Source: Micromonospora sp. WMMD980 (lineage in GTDB: Bacteria; Actinomycetota; Actinomycetes; Mycobacteriales; Micromonosporaceae). Taken from it: 64,000 nt of DNA. A program made the translations under genes and the position numbers. Shown one piece after another: positions 17,486 to 27,700 of the stretch. Positions within the stretch are counted from its first letter, which is position 1; the number at the start of each line of letters is the position of its first letter. The notes beneath the pieces were generated by a model. It made no database searches and was not told the origin of the DNA. It was given only the letters and a program-made list of their open reading frames with translations. The stretch covers positions 1,922,001 through 1,986,000 of the forward strand of contig NZ_JARUBE010000003.1 in assembly GCF_029626035.1 (NCBI RefSeq), written 5' to 3'.

Positions 17486-18622
17486 GTGATCATCTGGGAC
17501 CTCGTCGTGGTCGGCGGCGGACCCGCCGGACTCTCCGCCGCGCACGCCGCGGCCCGGGCCGGCGCCCGCACGCTCGTGGTCGAGCGGGCCACCCACCCCC
17601 GGTACAAGACCTGCGGCGGTGGCCTGATCGGCACCTCCCTGGTCGAGGTCGACGGCCGGGTCGAGGTGCCCGCGCACGACCGCGTCGACCGGGTCACGTT
17701 CACCCGCGACGGGCGGCGCGCGTTCACCCGTCGCCACCGCACGCCGCTGGTCACCATGATCCGCCGGGAGGAGTTCGACGACCGGCTGTGCGCCGCCGCG
17801 GTCGCCGCCGGCGCCGAGGTCCGCGAAGGCGTCGCGGTGCGCGCCGTCGAGCAGGACCCCGACGAGGTACGCCTACGGCTGGCCGACGGCGAGGTGCTGC
17901 GTGCCCGGGCGGTGGTGGGTGCGGACGGCTCGTCCGGCGTGACCGCCCGCCATGTCGGGGTGCGCTTCCGCCAGGTCGACCTGGGGCTGGAGCTGGAACT
18001 GCCGGTGCCCGCCGCCGAGCGGGAGCGGTGGCGCGGGCGGGTGCTGCTCGACTGGGGGCCGCTGCCCGGCTCGTACGCCTGGGTCTTCCCGAAGGGTGAC
18101 CGGCTCACCGTCGGCGTCATCTCCGCCCGGGGCGACGGCGAGCGGACCCGGACCTACCTGCGGGACTTCGTGGCCCGGTTGGGGCTGGCGGGGATCGACC
18201 CGGAGCACGACTCCGGGCACCTGACCCGGTGCCGCGCCGAGGACGCCCCGCTGCGCCACGGTCGGGTGCTCGTCGCCGGCGACGCGGCCGGCCTGTTGGA
18301 GCCGTGGAGCCGGGAGGGAATCAGTTACGCGCTGCGCTCCGGTCGCCTGGCCGGCGAGGCGGTCGCCGGCGGCGACCTCGACGCGTACGGCCGGGAGGTC
18401 GCGCGGAGGTTGCTGCCGGAGATGCGCGCCGGGCACCGGCTGCTGGACGTGTTCGAGCGGCGGCCCGACGTGTTCCACGCGATGCTGGCCAGCCCGCCCG
18501 GCTGGCGGATGTTCGTCCGGTTCTGCCAGGGCCGGGTCAGCTTCGCCGAGGCGCTGGAGCGGCGGCCGGTGCGGGCCGGGCTCCGGCTGCTCGACCGGCT
18601 GCCCCCGGTCAGAGGACGATGA
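17486..18622 (+). CDS. geranylgeranyl-reductase-family FAD oxidoreductase
   Basis: 378 residues. The N-terminal dinucleotide fold reads VVVGGGPAGLSAAHAA, followed by HPRYKTCGGG, a signature of the geranylgeranyl reductase/digeranylgeranylglycerophospholipid reductase family. A second FAD motif VLVAGDAAGLLEPWSREGIS sits near residue 268. Family enzymes reduce isoprenoid chains, for example of menaquinone or lipids. The GTG start follows TAGGCT by six bases, so the mRNA may be leaderless. Its 3' end overlaps the convergent alcohol dehydrogenase gene by 14 bases. The substrate is not assigned. Confidence 0.85.
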   Translation: MIIWDLVVVGGGPAGLSAAHAAARAGARTLVVERATHPRYKTCGGGLIGTSLVEVDGRVEVPAHDRVDRVTFTRDGRRAFTRRHRTPLVTMIRREEFDDRLCAAAVAAGAEVREGVAVRAVEQDPDEVRLRLADGEVLRARAVVGADGSSGVTARHVGVRFRQVDLGLELELPVPAAERERWRGRVLLDWGPLPGSYAWVFPKGDRLTVGVISARGDGERTRTYLRDFVARLGLAGIDPEHDSGHLTRCRAEDAPLRHGRVLVAGDAAGLLEPWSREGISYALRSGRLAGEAVAGGDLDAYGREVARRLLPEMRAGHRLLDVFERRPDVFHAMLASPPGWRMFVRFCQGRVSFAEALERRPVRAGLRLLDRLPPVRGR

Positions 18623-19643
18623 CCGCCCGACCGTGGATGTCGCCCCGGCGCAACGCCTCGTACGCCTCGGGCGCCTCGGCCAGCGGGAACGTCCGCACGT
18701 CGGCGTGCAGCCGGCCGGCCCGGCCCAACGCGATCACCTCCTGGAGTTCGGCCCGGGTGCCCCAGAACGGCACCACCACGCTCGTCTCCAGCGGCACCGT
18801 CGGCGGCTCGTCGGCGACCGGCCGGACCGGCAGCGTGCCACCGGCCAGGCCGACCAGCAGCAACTGACCGCCGGTGGCGACGACCTGCCGGGCGGTGTCG
18901 AGGGTGGGCTGCGCGCCGACGAAGTCGAGCACCACGTCCGCGCCGTCCGGCGGCGGGCCGACCAGTTCGCGGATCTTGTCGACGGAGTCCGGGCCGGCCT
19001 GCACCACGTGGTGCGCGCCGAGGCGGCCGGCCAGTTCCAGCGCCGCGACGCTGGTGTCCACCGCGACGATCCGCGCCGCGGTGGTGGCCACCAGGATCTG
19101 CAGCGCCATGTGCCCCAGCCCGCCGATGCCGATCACCACGCAGGTGGTGCCGGGGCGCAGCCGGGGCCGGGCCAGCTCCACCGCGTGGTACGGGGTGAGC
19201 CCGGCGTCGGTCAGCGGGGCGGCCTGGGTCAGGTCCAGGTCGCCCACGTGCAGCAGCCGGGACGCCGGCACCACCACGTACTCGGCCAGCCCGCCGTCGC
19301 GGCTGAGCCCGATCCCGCCGACCGGGGTCACCCGGCAGCGGTTGTCCTCGCCGCGCAGGCAGGCCCGGCACCGGCCGCAGCCGATGATCCCGTAGACCGC
19401 GGCCCGGTCGCCGGGCGACCAGCCGTCCACGCCGGGCCCGGCGGTCTCCACCGTGCCGGCGATCTCGTGCCCGAGCGTCATCGGGGTGGGGAACATCCCC
19501 GCCTCCGCGTCGAGGATGTGCAGGTCCGAGTGGCACGCGCCGACCGCGCCGACGCGCAGCAGCACCTCGCCGGGGCCGGGCTGCGGTGTCGGCACCTCGG
19601 TCAGCTCCAGCACTCCGGGAGCGGTCATCCGTACCGCGCGCAT
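18609..19643 (-). CDS. zinc-dependent alcohol dehydrogenase
   Basis: 344 residues from an ATG preceded by GGTGGAGG. The catalytic zinc region reads GACHSDLHILD and LGHEIAG. The structural zinc lobe has CGRCRACLRGEDNRC (four Cys). The NAD(P) motif is GIGGLGHMAL. It belongs to the medium-chain dehydrogenase family and is probably NAD-linked on primary alcohols or aldehydes. The start was set here because upstream sequence in frame lacks coding character. The promoter region contains two large tandem palindromes (19746-19868), so its expression, and that of the divergent small gene at 19896, may be controlled from there. Confidence 0.88.
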   Translation of the reverse strand: MRAVRMTAPGVLELTEVPTPQPGPGEVLLRVGAVGACHSDLHILDAEAGMFPTPMTLGHEIAGTVETAGPGVDGWSPGDRAAVYGIIGCGRCRACLRGEDNRCRVTPVGGIGLSRDGGLAEYVVVPASRLLHVGDLDLTQAAPLTDAGLTPYHAVELARPRLRPGTTCVVIGIGGLGHMALQILVATTAARIVAVDTSVAALELAGRLGAHHVVQAGPDSVDKIRELVGPPPDGADVVLDFVGAQPTLDTARQVVATGGQLLLVGLAGGTLPVRPVADEPPTVPLETSVVVPFWGTRAELQEVIALGRAGRLHADVRTFPLAEAPEAYEALRRGDIHGRAVIVL

Positions 19644-19745
19644 CGCGTCGCCTCCACCTCGTCGCCGGCAGCCGTCGCGGCGGCATACCCCCGCCCCCGT
19701 TGATGCCGCGACCGCCCACCCGGGTCGGTTGTCGCCGACCCGTTG

Positions 19746-19807
19746 TGACGTCCACATCGCTCCACTCGTGCTCCATCCAGCCCACGAGTGGAACGCCATG
19801 GACGTCA
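19746..19807. repeat. large imperfect palindrome I
   Basis: Two 25-base arms (19746-19770 and 19783-19807) with four mismatches around a 12-base centre. The half-site reads GAGTGGAACGCCATGGACGTC. It shares its core with palindrome II at 19820-19868. Confidence 0.85.
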
Positions 19808-19819
19808 CCGGCACCTTTT

Positions 19820-19868
19820 GACATCCATACCGTTCCACCCGGTCCGCGAGTGGAACGGTATGGCTGTC
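19820..19868. repeat. large near-perfect palindrome II
   Basis: Arms GACATCCATACCGTTCCAC and GTGGAACGGTATGGCTGTC match at 18 of 19 positions around 11 bases. The centre is about 68 bases from that of palindrome I. The right arm ends 28 bases before the ATG of the small gene at 19896, so both palindromes sit in the divergent promoter region. Confidence 0.9.
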
Positions 19869-19895
19869 TGCGCGCGCGTGGCGCACAATGCGGGC

Positions 19896-20081
19896 ATGAG
19901 CGAGGCGGTCGAGTCGTTCGCCGACGAGGAGTACGCGTTCCTGCGGCATGTCCGCTTCGGCGAGATGCCACCCCGGGTACGCCCCGAGGAGCGCGCGGAG
20001 TCCACCGAGACGGACACTCGCCCGGACCGACCAGACCAGGCCGGCGGCGAGTCGGAGTGGCACCTGCGCGCGGGCGGCTGA
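19896..20081 (+). CDS. small acidic hypothetical protein (61 aa)
   Basis: 61 residues, MSEAVESFADEEYAFLRHVR and then a Glu/Arg/Asp-rich tail ending LRAGG. I do not recognise it. It has no membrane segment or Cys. The hexamer CACAAT six bases before the ATG resembles a -10 box of a leaderless gene, and the two palindromes lie directly upstream. It is divergent from the alcohol dehydrogenase. I read it as real because its frame has coding-like third positions and a clear start; a role is not inferable. Confidence 0.6.
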   Translation: MSEAVESFADEEYAFLRHVRFGEMPPRVRPEERAESTETDTRPDRPDQAGGESEWHLRAGG

Positions 20082-20084
20082 CAC

Positions 20085-20214
20085 TCAGGCGACGAAGATG
20101 CCCCTGCCAACCCGGCCGATCAGCTCGTCCGACTGGATCATCGAGTCGACCGCCCGGCGAACCGTCATGTGGGCGGTGGCTCGTAGGGCATGGATGAGGC
20201 CGACCAGCAGGGTT
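20085..20214 (-). pseudogene. C-terminal end of a GntR-type winged-helix remnant
   Basis: The minus strand reads MTVRRAVDSMIQSDELIGRV followed by GRGIFVA and a stop at 20085-20087. This is the recognition helix and wing of GntR regulators (consensus SRMTVRRAL, then PGRGTFV). Upstream the frame degenerates and the start and effector domain are missing. Beyond it, to about 20416, I see only non-coding sequence. Confidence 0.5.
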
Positions 20215-20416
20215 GCAAATCAGTACGGCTACCCCTGATTGTCCTTCGGACGGTTCGGCCTGGATTGTCCGGCCGGGCGCGAGGACCGTGATTCACTCCG
20301 GCTCGATGCGGACTCTCGTCAACTTCTGGGCGCAGGTCTTCGACTGTGAGGTGGGGATCCCCAAGGAGGCTGTCCAGGCAGCAGCGGCCGCGTAGGTGAG
20401 CGTGCGGACAGCTTCC

Positions 20417-20466
20417 AGATCTTGGAAACTCCCGGCCCCTCCAGGGGCCCTCTCCTTCCAAGATCT
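20417..20466. repeat. nested palindromic repeat (cruciform-like)
   Basis: Outer arms AGATCTTGGAA and TTCCAAGATCT are exact complements. Between them GGCCCCT and AGGGGCC form an inner seven-pair hairpin (20434-20449). The nested symmetry resembles a REP-type dispersed repeat rather than a simple terminator. Confidence 0.75.
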
Positions 20467-20487
20467 CCACTCGGCCGCGTCGATCAT

Positions 20488-20530
20488 GAAGTTGGCGGTG
20501 ACAAAACGGACCGGGATCACCGCCAACTTC
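20488..20530. repeat. 14-bp inverted repeat with GAAGTTGGCGGTGA arms
   Basis: GAAGTTGGCGGTGA (20488-20501) and TCACCGCCAACTTC (20517-20530) are exact complements around 15 bases. The left flank GATCATGAAGTTGGC recurs at 2583-2597, suggesting a dispersed element of this genome. Confidence 0.8.
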
Positions 20531-20547
20531 GGCCGGGGGCGGCATGG

Positions 20548-20580
20548 CGAGGGGCCCCGGCGCGACGCCGGGGCCCCTCG
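20548..20580 (-). terminator. intrinsic terminator hairpin of the nucleotidase gene
   Basis: CGAGGGGCCCCGGCG and CGCCGGGGCCCCTCG form a perfect 15-pair stem with a three-base loop, nine bases after the end of the gene at 20589 on the minus strand. Confidence 0.85.
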
Positions 20581-20588
20581 TCGGTGGA

Positions 20589-22379
<1,791 letters not shown>

Positions 22380-22529
22380 TGCGGTGCCTTTCGGAGGGGG
22401 TACGCGCCTCGTGGGCGCCGTTGCGCACCATAACCACCAGCTGTCACGAGCGCCACATCGCCCCGAGATGTTCGCCCCGTTGTCACCGGCTGCTGTTTTC
22501 CGCCGAGCGGCCGGGGTAGGGGCGCAGTC

Positions 22530-23432
22530 ATGACGGAGGACCAGTACACCCGGCAGGACCCCACCGAGCAGTACGGCCAGCAGCAGGGTCAGGCGGCGCA
22601 GCAGCAGTCCACCCCCGGATCGACGCAGGAGATGGGCCCGAAGCCGGACCACGGCGAGGAGTCGTACCGGGGCGCCGACCGGCTCAGCGGCAAGCGGGCG
22701 GTGATCACCGGGGGTGACTCCGGCATCGGGCGGGCGGTGGCGATCGCGTTCGCCCGGGAGGGCGCCGACGTGCTCGTCTCCTACCTGGGTGCGGAGGAGG
22801 AGGCCGACGCGCGCGAGACGGTCGGCCTGATCGAGCGGGCCGGCCGCAGGGGCGTCGCGGTCCGCACCGACCTGCGCGAGGAGGCGAACTGCCGCGAGCT
22901 GATCGACCGCGCGGTCGCCGACCTCGGCGGGATCGACATCCTGGTCAACAACGCGGCTTACCAGATGGCCCAGGACAACGGCATCGACGACATCACCACC
23001 GAGCAGTTCGACCGGGTCTTCAAGACCAACGTGTACGCCATGTTCTGGCTGAGCAAGTTCGCGGTGCCGCACCTGGCGGAGGGCTCGGCGATCATCAACA
23101 CCTCGTCGATCCAGGCGTTCGACCCGTCGCCGCAACTGCTCGACTACGCCACCACCAAGGCGGCCATCGCCAACTTCACCAAGGCGCTGGCACTGAACCT
23201 GGCCGACCGGGGCATCCGGGTGAACGCGGTCGCGCCCGGCCCGATCTGGACGCCGCTGATCCCGGCCACCATGCCGGCGGAGGCGGTGCGGCAGTTCGGC
23301 ACCGACGTGCCGATGGGCCGCCCCGGGCAGCCGGCCGAGTTGGCCCCGGCCTACGTCTTCTTCGCGTCCCAGGAGTCGAGCTACGTCACCGGCGAGATCC
23401 TCGGCGTCACCGGCGGCAAGCCGACGAAGTGA
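22530..23432 (+). CDS. SDR oxidoreductase, stress-type (YhdF/glucose-dehydrogenase-like)
   Basis: 300 residues. It starts with a Gln-rich, disordered leader of about 45 residues (QQQGQAAQQQS), typical of the general-stress SDR group. The SDR core follows: ITGGDSGIGRAVA, NNAAYQM, STSS-type INTSSIQAF and the YATTK active site (Tyr-x-x-x-Lys), ending with the LGVTGGKPTK tail common to this family. It likely uses NAD(P) on an alcohol, sugar or aldehyde. It has its own promoter region between it and the divergent nucleotidase, and appears monocistronic. Confidence 0.88.
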   Translation: MTEDQYTRQDPTEQYGQQQGQAAQQQSTPGSTQEMGPKPDHGEESYRGADRLSGKRAVITGGDSGIGRAVAIAFAREGADVLVSYLGAEEEADARETVGLIERAGRRGVAVRTDLREEANCRELIDRAVADLGGIDILVNNAAYQMAQDNGIDDITTEQFDRVFKTNVYAMFWLSKFAVPHLAEGSAIINTSSIQAFDPSPQLLDYATTKAAIANFTKALALNLADRGIRVNAVAPGPIWTPLIPATMPAEAVRQFGTDVPMGRPGQPAELAPAYVFFASQESSYVTGEILGVTGGKPTK

Positions 23433-23460
23433 CCGGGCCCGCCGGATGGGCCGGGCCGGC

Positions 23461-24111
23461 TCAGCGGGGCCAGACGGCCATCCGGCGGCGCACCTCGGCG
23501 ATCCGCGTCGCGTCCAGGCCGTAGCGGGTGAACCGGCGGTCCGCCAGACCGTCGAGGTAGCGGCCGGCCGCGCGCACGTCGGCGTCGTCGAGCGCGGGGT
23601 CCACCTGGCGGGCCAGCTCCAGCAGTTCGGCCACCGCGTACCGGTCCAGGGCGGCGGCGACGTCGATGTAGTCGCGTACCTCCCGCCGGTTGACCAGCGC
23701 GGCGGTCTTGTTGGCGAGCAGGTCCCGCACGTCCATCACCGGGCCGAGGTCCATCACCACCGGGCTGCGGTGCCGGTCCAGGCGGGCCAGGCTGAGCCGG
23801 ATCTCGCGCCCGTTCCGGCTCACCACGAAGTCGCGCAGGTCGCGGTCGAAGCCGTCGAACACCTCGCCGAGCCCACCCGGGTCGACCTCCGCCACCCGGT
23901 AGCCGGTCCGGCGCAACGCGTCGCACACGTCGGCGGCCGCCGCGGCGGCGGCGCCCTCGACGTCGGCGAACAGGTCGACGTCCTCGGTGGGGCGGGTGAC
24001 CAGGCCGTGCGCCGCCCAGGCCACGCCGCCGCCGAGCACGAAACGGTGCGGGCCGGCGGCGGCGAGCGCCACCCGGGCCACCTCGCGGTAGAAGTCGTGC
24101 GGGTGCGTCAC
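23461..24111 (-). CDS. AbiEii-like nucleotidyltransferase
   Basis: 216 residues from a GTG start that overlaps the upstream stop (GTGA), so translation is coupled. The N-terminal half has a nucleotidyltransferase fold: FVLGGGVAWAAHGLVTRPTED (by position about 20-40) leading to DVDLFAD, the catalytic Asp pair. The C-terminal region is helical (LLANKTAALVNRREVRDYID) as in the AbiEii/AbiGii toxin group. Members of that group, when paired with an upstream partner, act as type IV toxin-antitoxin or abortive infection systems. The partner here at 24108 is not an obvious AbiEi protein, so a TA role is a hypothesis. Confidence 0.75.
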   Translation of the reverse strand: MTHPHDFYREVARVALAAAGPHRFVLGGGVAWAAHGLVTRPTEDVDLFADVEGAAAAAAADVCDALRRTGYRVAEVDPGGLGEVFDGFDRDLRDFVVSRNGREIRLSLARLDRHRSPVVMDLGPVMDVRDLLANKTAALVNRREVRDYIDVAAALDRYAVAELLELARQVDPALDDADVRAAGRYLDGLADRRFTRYGLDATRIAEVRRRMAVWPR

Positions 24112-24434
24112 GCGGCGCGCAGGCTCCGGTGCCGGCCCTCCCAGGCCAGGCGCACGCCCCGGGGGAGGTTGAGCAGCGGCCACACCCGGCGCAACGTGCC
24201 GGCGTGGATCAGCTCCCGCAGGTCCTCCACCCGGCTGGTCTCGCGCAGCACGTTCTCGTACATCCAGAGCAGTTCGTCCGGGTCGGCCAGGTCGAAGGCG
24301 CGCTCACTGCTCCACATCAGCCGCACCGGCAGCTCGACGATGCCGGCGGTGGGGCCGGCCAGCTCGTCCAGGGTGCGCGCCACCACCGCGGGACGCCCGG
24401 GCCGGGCGAGGTACGCGCTGACGGTGGCCGACAT
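24108..24434 (-). CDS. small protein coupled to the AbiEii-like gene
   Basis: 108 residues, MSATVSAYLARPGRPAVVAR onward, with WSSERAFDLADPDELLWMYE and a C-terminal RGVRLAWEGRH. No known domain was recognised; the middle looks helical and acidic and the C terminus basic. A TACCCT hexamer ends six bases before the ATG, suggesting a leaderless start and autonomous promoter. Its stop overlaps the GTG of the nucleotidyltransferase gene. The tight coupling and small first gene resemble antitoxin-toxin order; the function is inferred from layout only. Confidence 0.7.
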   Translation of the reverse strand: MSATVSAYLARPGRPAVVARTLDELAGPTAGIVELPVRLMWSSERAFDLADPDELLWMYENVLRETSRVEDLRELIHAGTLRRVWPLLNLPRGVRLAWEGRHRSLRAA

Positions 24435-24522
24435 GGCATCAGGGTAACCCCTGCCCGGCGTTGCGGGCGTCGAGGTCGGTGACCGGGGTCACGACGCCCG
24501 GCGGAAGAACCGACCCCCCGGG

Positions 24523-24528
24523 TACCGT
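24523..24528 (+). promoter_or_regulatory. possible -10 box of the structured RNA
   Basis: TACCGT lies so that transcription would begin close to 24535, two bases before the long helix of the RNA candidate at 24537. No matching -35 box is evident. Confidence 0.35.
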
Positions 24529-24536
24529 TGTGCAGA

Positions 24537-24646
24537 GCGTCGGTGTGTCCTGTGTCCCCGGGCCTCACCTAAATTGCCTTCGCGGAATACCGTTCGGCTG
24601 GAGCCGCGTCGCGCCACTCGCCGAGAGGCGACCAGCACACCGACGC
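24537..24646 (+). ncRNA. candidate structured RNA or leader upstream of formate dehydrogenase
   Basis: A perfect 11-pair outer helix (24537-24547 with 24636-24646; GCGTCGGTGTG and CACACCGACGC) encloses about 88 bases with internal pairings CGCGG/CCGCG (24581-24585 with 24604-24608) and CTCG/CGAG (24617-24620 with 24622-24625, loop tight). An intrinsic terminator follows three bases later. I cannot match it to a known class: it does not carry the core motifs of Moco, c-di-GMP or glycine riboswitches. It may be an attenuator for the FDH operon or a small RNA with its own terminator. Confidence 0.45.
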
Positions 24647-24648
24647 CC

Positions 24649-24683
24649 AGCGCCGCCCCGGCCGTTCCGGTCGGGGCGGCGCT
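24649..24683 (+). terminator. terminator hairpin after the RNA candidate
   Basis: AGCGCCGCCCC and GGGGCGGCGCT form an 11-pair stem around 13 bases, followed by TGTTCTC-like sequence. It stands 84 bases before the FDH start and 84 bases of leader remain downstream, which could hold a separate promoter (TAGTGT at 24721). Confidence 0.75.
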
Positions 24684-24766
24684 GTTCTCGGCTCGACTCG
24701 CGGGCGCCGGACGGCTGGCCTAGTGTGCTCAGTGTCAGCCGTTCTCAGCGTGGAGGGGGTGCCCTG

Positions 24767-27700
24767 GTGGGTCTGAAGACGTTCCTCCAGGGTTGGCCGG
24801 TCTACCGGCAACTCACCGGCACCGACCCGCTGGGCCGCGGCGCCGCCGCCCAGTCGGCGCGCTCCGCCGAGCTGACCGCCCGCACCGAGACCGCCGACGG
24901 CGTGGCCCGCTCGGTCTGCCCCTACTGCGCGGTCGGCTGCGGGCAGCGCGTCTTCCACAAGGACGGCAAGGTCACCCAGATCGAGGGCGACCCGGACAGC
25001 CCGATCTCCCGGGGCCGGCTCTGCCCGAAGGGCTCGGCCAGCAAGAGCCTGGTGACCAGCCCGCTGCGCCAGACGAAGGTCCGCTACCGCCGGCCGTACG
25101 CGACCGAGTGGGAGGACCTGGACCTCGACGTCGCGCTCGACATGATCGCCGACCGGGTCCTCGCCGCCCGCGACGAGACCTGGGAGGACGTCGACGACGA
25201 GGGTCGCCCGCTGAACCGGACCCTCGGCATCTCCAGCCTCGGTGGCGCGACGCTGGACAACGAGGAGAACTACCTCATCAAGAAGCTGTTCACGGCGATG
25301 GGGGCACTCCAGATCGAGAACCAGGCCCGGATTTGACACTCCGCCACCGTCCCCGGTCTGGGGACCAGCTTCGGTCGCGGCGGCGCGACGGACTTCCAGC
25401 AGGACCTCGCCAACGCTGACGTCATCGTCATCCAGGGCTCCAACATGGCCGAGGCCCACCCGGTGGGCTTCCAGTGGGTGATGGAGGCGAAGAGGCGCGG
25501 CGCGAAGGTCTTCCACGTGGACCCACGGTTCACCCGCACCAGCGCGCTCGCCGACACCTACCTGCCGATCCGGGCGGGCACGGACATCGCGCTGCTCGGC
25601 GGCGTGGTGCGCTACATCCTGGACAACGAGCTGGACTTCCGGGAGTACGTGCTGGCATACACCAACGCGGCCACCATCGTCAGCGAGAAGTTCGCCGACA
25701 CCGAGGACCTGGACGGCCTGTTCTCCGGCTACCACCCGGAGACCGGCTCCTACGACCACGCCAGCTGGCAGTACGAGGGGCAGGAGGGCAACACGACGGT
25801 CCGGGGCACCGGCAAGGAGCGCGACTCGGCGTCCGGGCTGGAGCACGAGTCGCACGGCGAGCCGGTGCCGGCGCAGAGCCGGCGGGACGAGACGTTGCAG
25901 CACCCGCGCTGCGTCTACCAGATCCTCAAGCGGCACTTCTCCCGCTACACGCCGGAGATGGTGGCCCGGGTCTGCGGCATTCCGGAGGAGAAGTTCCTGG
26001 AGCTGGCCCGCGCCTGGACCGAGAACTCCGGCCGGGAGCGCACCGGCGCGCTCGTCTACTCGGTCGGTTGGACGCAGCACAGCGTCGGCGTGCAGTACAT
26101 CCGCACCGGCTCGATCATCCAGACGCTGCTCGGCAACATGGGCCGCCCGGGCGGCGGCATCCTGGCGCTGCGCGGGCACGCCAGCATCCAGGGGTCCACC
26201 GACATCCCGACGTTGTTCAACCTGCTGCCCGGCTACCTGCCGATGCCGCACCACGCCGACCACCCGACGTTCGACAAGTGGGTCGACAGCATCCGGCACC
26301 CCGGCCAGAAGGGCTTCTGGGGCAACTCGCGGGCGTTCGCGACGAGCCTGCTCAAGGCCTACTGGGGTGACGCGGCGACGCCGGAGAACGACTTCGGTTA
26401 CGGCTGGCTGCCCCGGATGACCGGCGACCACGGGACGTACCAGCAGGTCCTCAACATGATCGACGGCCACGTGAAGGGCTACTTCCTGCTCGGGCAGAAC
26501 CCGGCGGTCGGCTCGGCGCACGGCCGGGCCCAACGCCTGGGCATGGCCAACCTCGACTGGCTGGTCGTCCGCGACCTGTTCCTGATCGAGAGCGCCACGT
26601 TCTGGAAGAACAGCCCGGAGATCGCCACCGGCGAGATCGTGCCGGAGGAGTGCCGCACCGAGGTGTTCTTCCTGCCGGCTGCCTCGCACGTGGAGAAGGA
26701 GGGCACCTTCACCCAGACCCAGCGGATGTTGCAGTGGCGGGAGAAGGCCGTGAACCCGCCCGGCGACGCCCGCTCCGAGCTGTGGTTCTTCTACCACCTG
26801 GGCCGGGTGCTGCGGGAGAAGCTGGCCGCCTCCACCAAGCCCCGGGACCGGGCGCTGCTGGATCTGACCTGGGACTACCCGACGCACGGCGCGCACGCCG
26901 AGCCGAGCGCCGAGGCGGTGCTCAAGGAGATCAACGGCTTCGACGTGGCGACCGGCCGACCGCTGAACGCGTTCGCCGAGGCGAACGACGACGGCTCCAC
27001 CGCGATCGGCTGCTGGATCTACACCGGCGTCTACGCCGACGGGGTCAACCAGGCGGCCCGCCGCAGGTCGCGGCACGAGCAGAACTGGGTGGCCGCCGAG
27101 TGGGGCTGGGCGTGGCCGGCGAACCGCCGCACGCTCTACAACCGGGCCTCCGCCGACCCGGAGGGCCGGCCGTGGAGCGAGCGCAAGAAGTACGTCTGGT
27201 GGGATCCGGACGCCGGCGAGTGGACCGGCTACGACGTGCCGGACTTCGAGAAGACGAAGCCGCCGACGTACCGGCCGCCCGAGAACGCCTCCGGCCCCGA
27301 GGCGCTCGCCGGTGACGACCCGTTCGTCATGCAGGGCGACGGCAAGGCCTGGCTGTACGCGCCCAGCGGGGTGCTCGACGGCCCGATGCCGACGCACTAC
27401 GAACCGGCCGAGTCGCCGATGCGCAACCCGCTCTACGGGCAGCAGGCCAACCCGACCCGCAAGATCTACGAGCATCCGGTGAACCGGATCAACCCGAGCC
27501 CGCCGGAGTCGCACGGCGAGGTCTTCCCCTACGTGTTCACGGTCAGCCGGCTCACCGAGCACCACACGGCCGGCGGGATGAGCCGCACCGTGTCGCGCCT
27601 GGCCGAACTCCAACCGGAGATGTTCGTCGAGGTGTCCCCGGAGTTGGCCGCCGAGGTCGGGCTGGCGCATCTCGGCTGGGCGCACCTGATCAGCGGGCGG

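Noticed and set aside
20213..20395. A 60-residue rightward frame in the decayed zone before the nucleotidase.
   Set aside because: It has no ribosome binding site, no recognisable similarity and low coding character.
24557..24575. An iron-regulator (DtxR/IdeR) box, since the minus strand reads TTAGGTGAGGC.
   Set aside because: Only one half-site matches; the second half is not symmetric, so it is weak.
24537..24646. A molybdenum-cofactor riboswitch before the molybdoenzyme.
   Set aside because: The characteristic Moco motif sequences were not seen, so the RNA is left unclassified.
25335..25445. A premature stop or frameshift splitting the formate dehydrogenase gene into two.
   Set aside because: The TGA has the exact Sec-FDH context, a SECIS hairpin follows and tRNA-Sec, selA and selB are adjacent.
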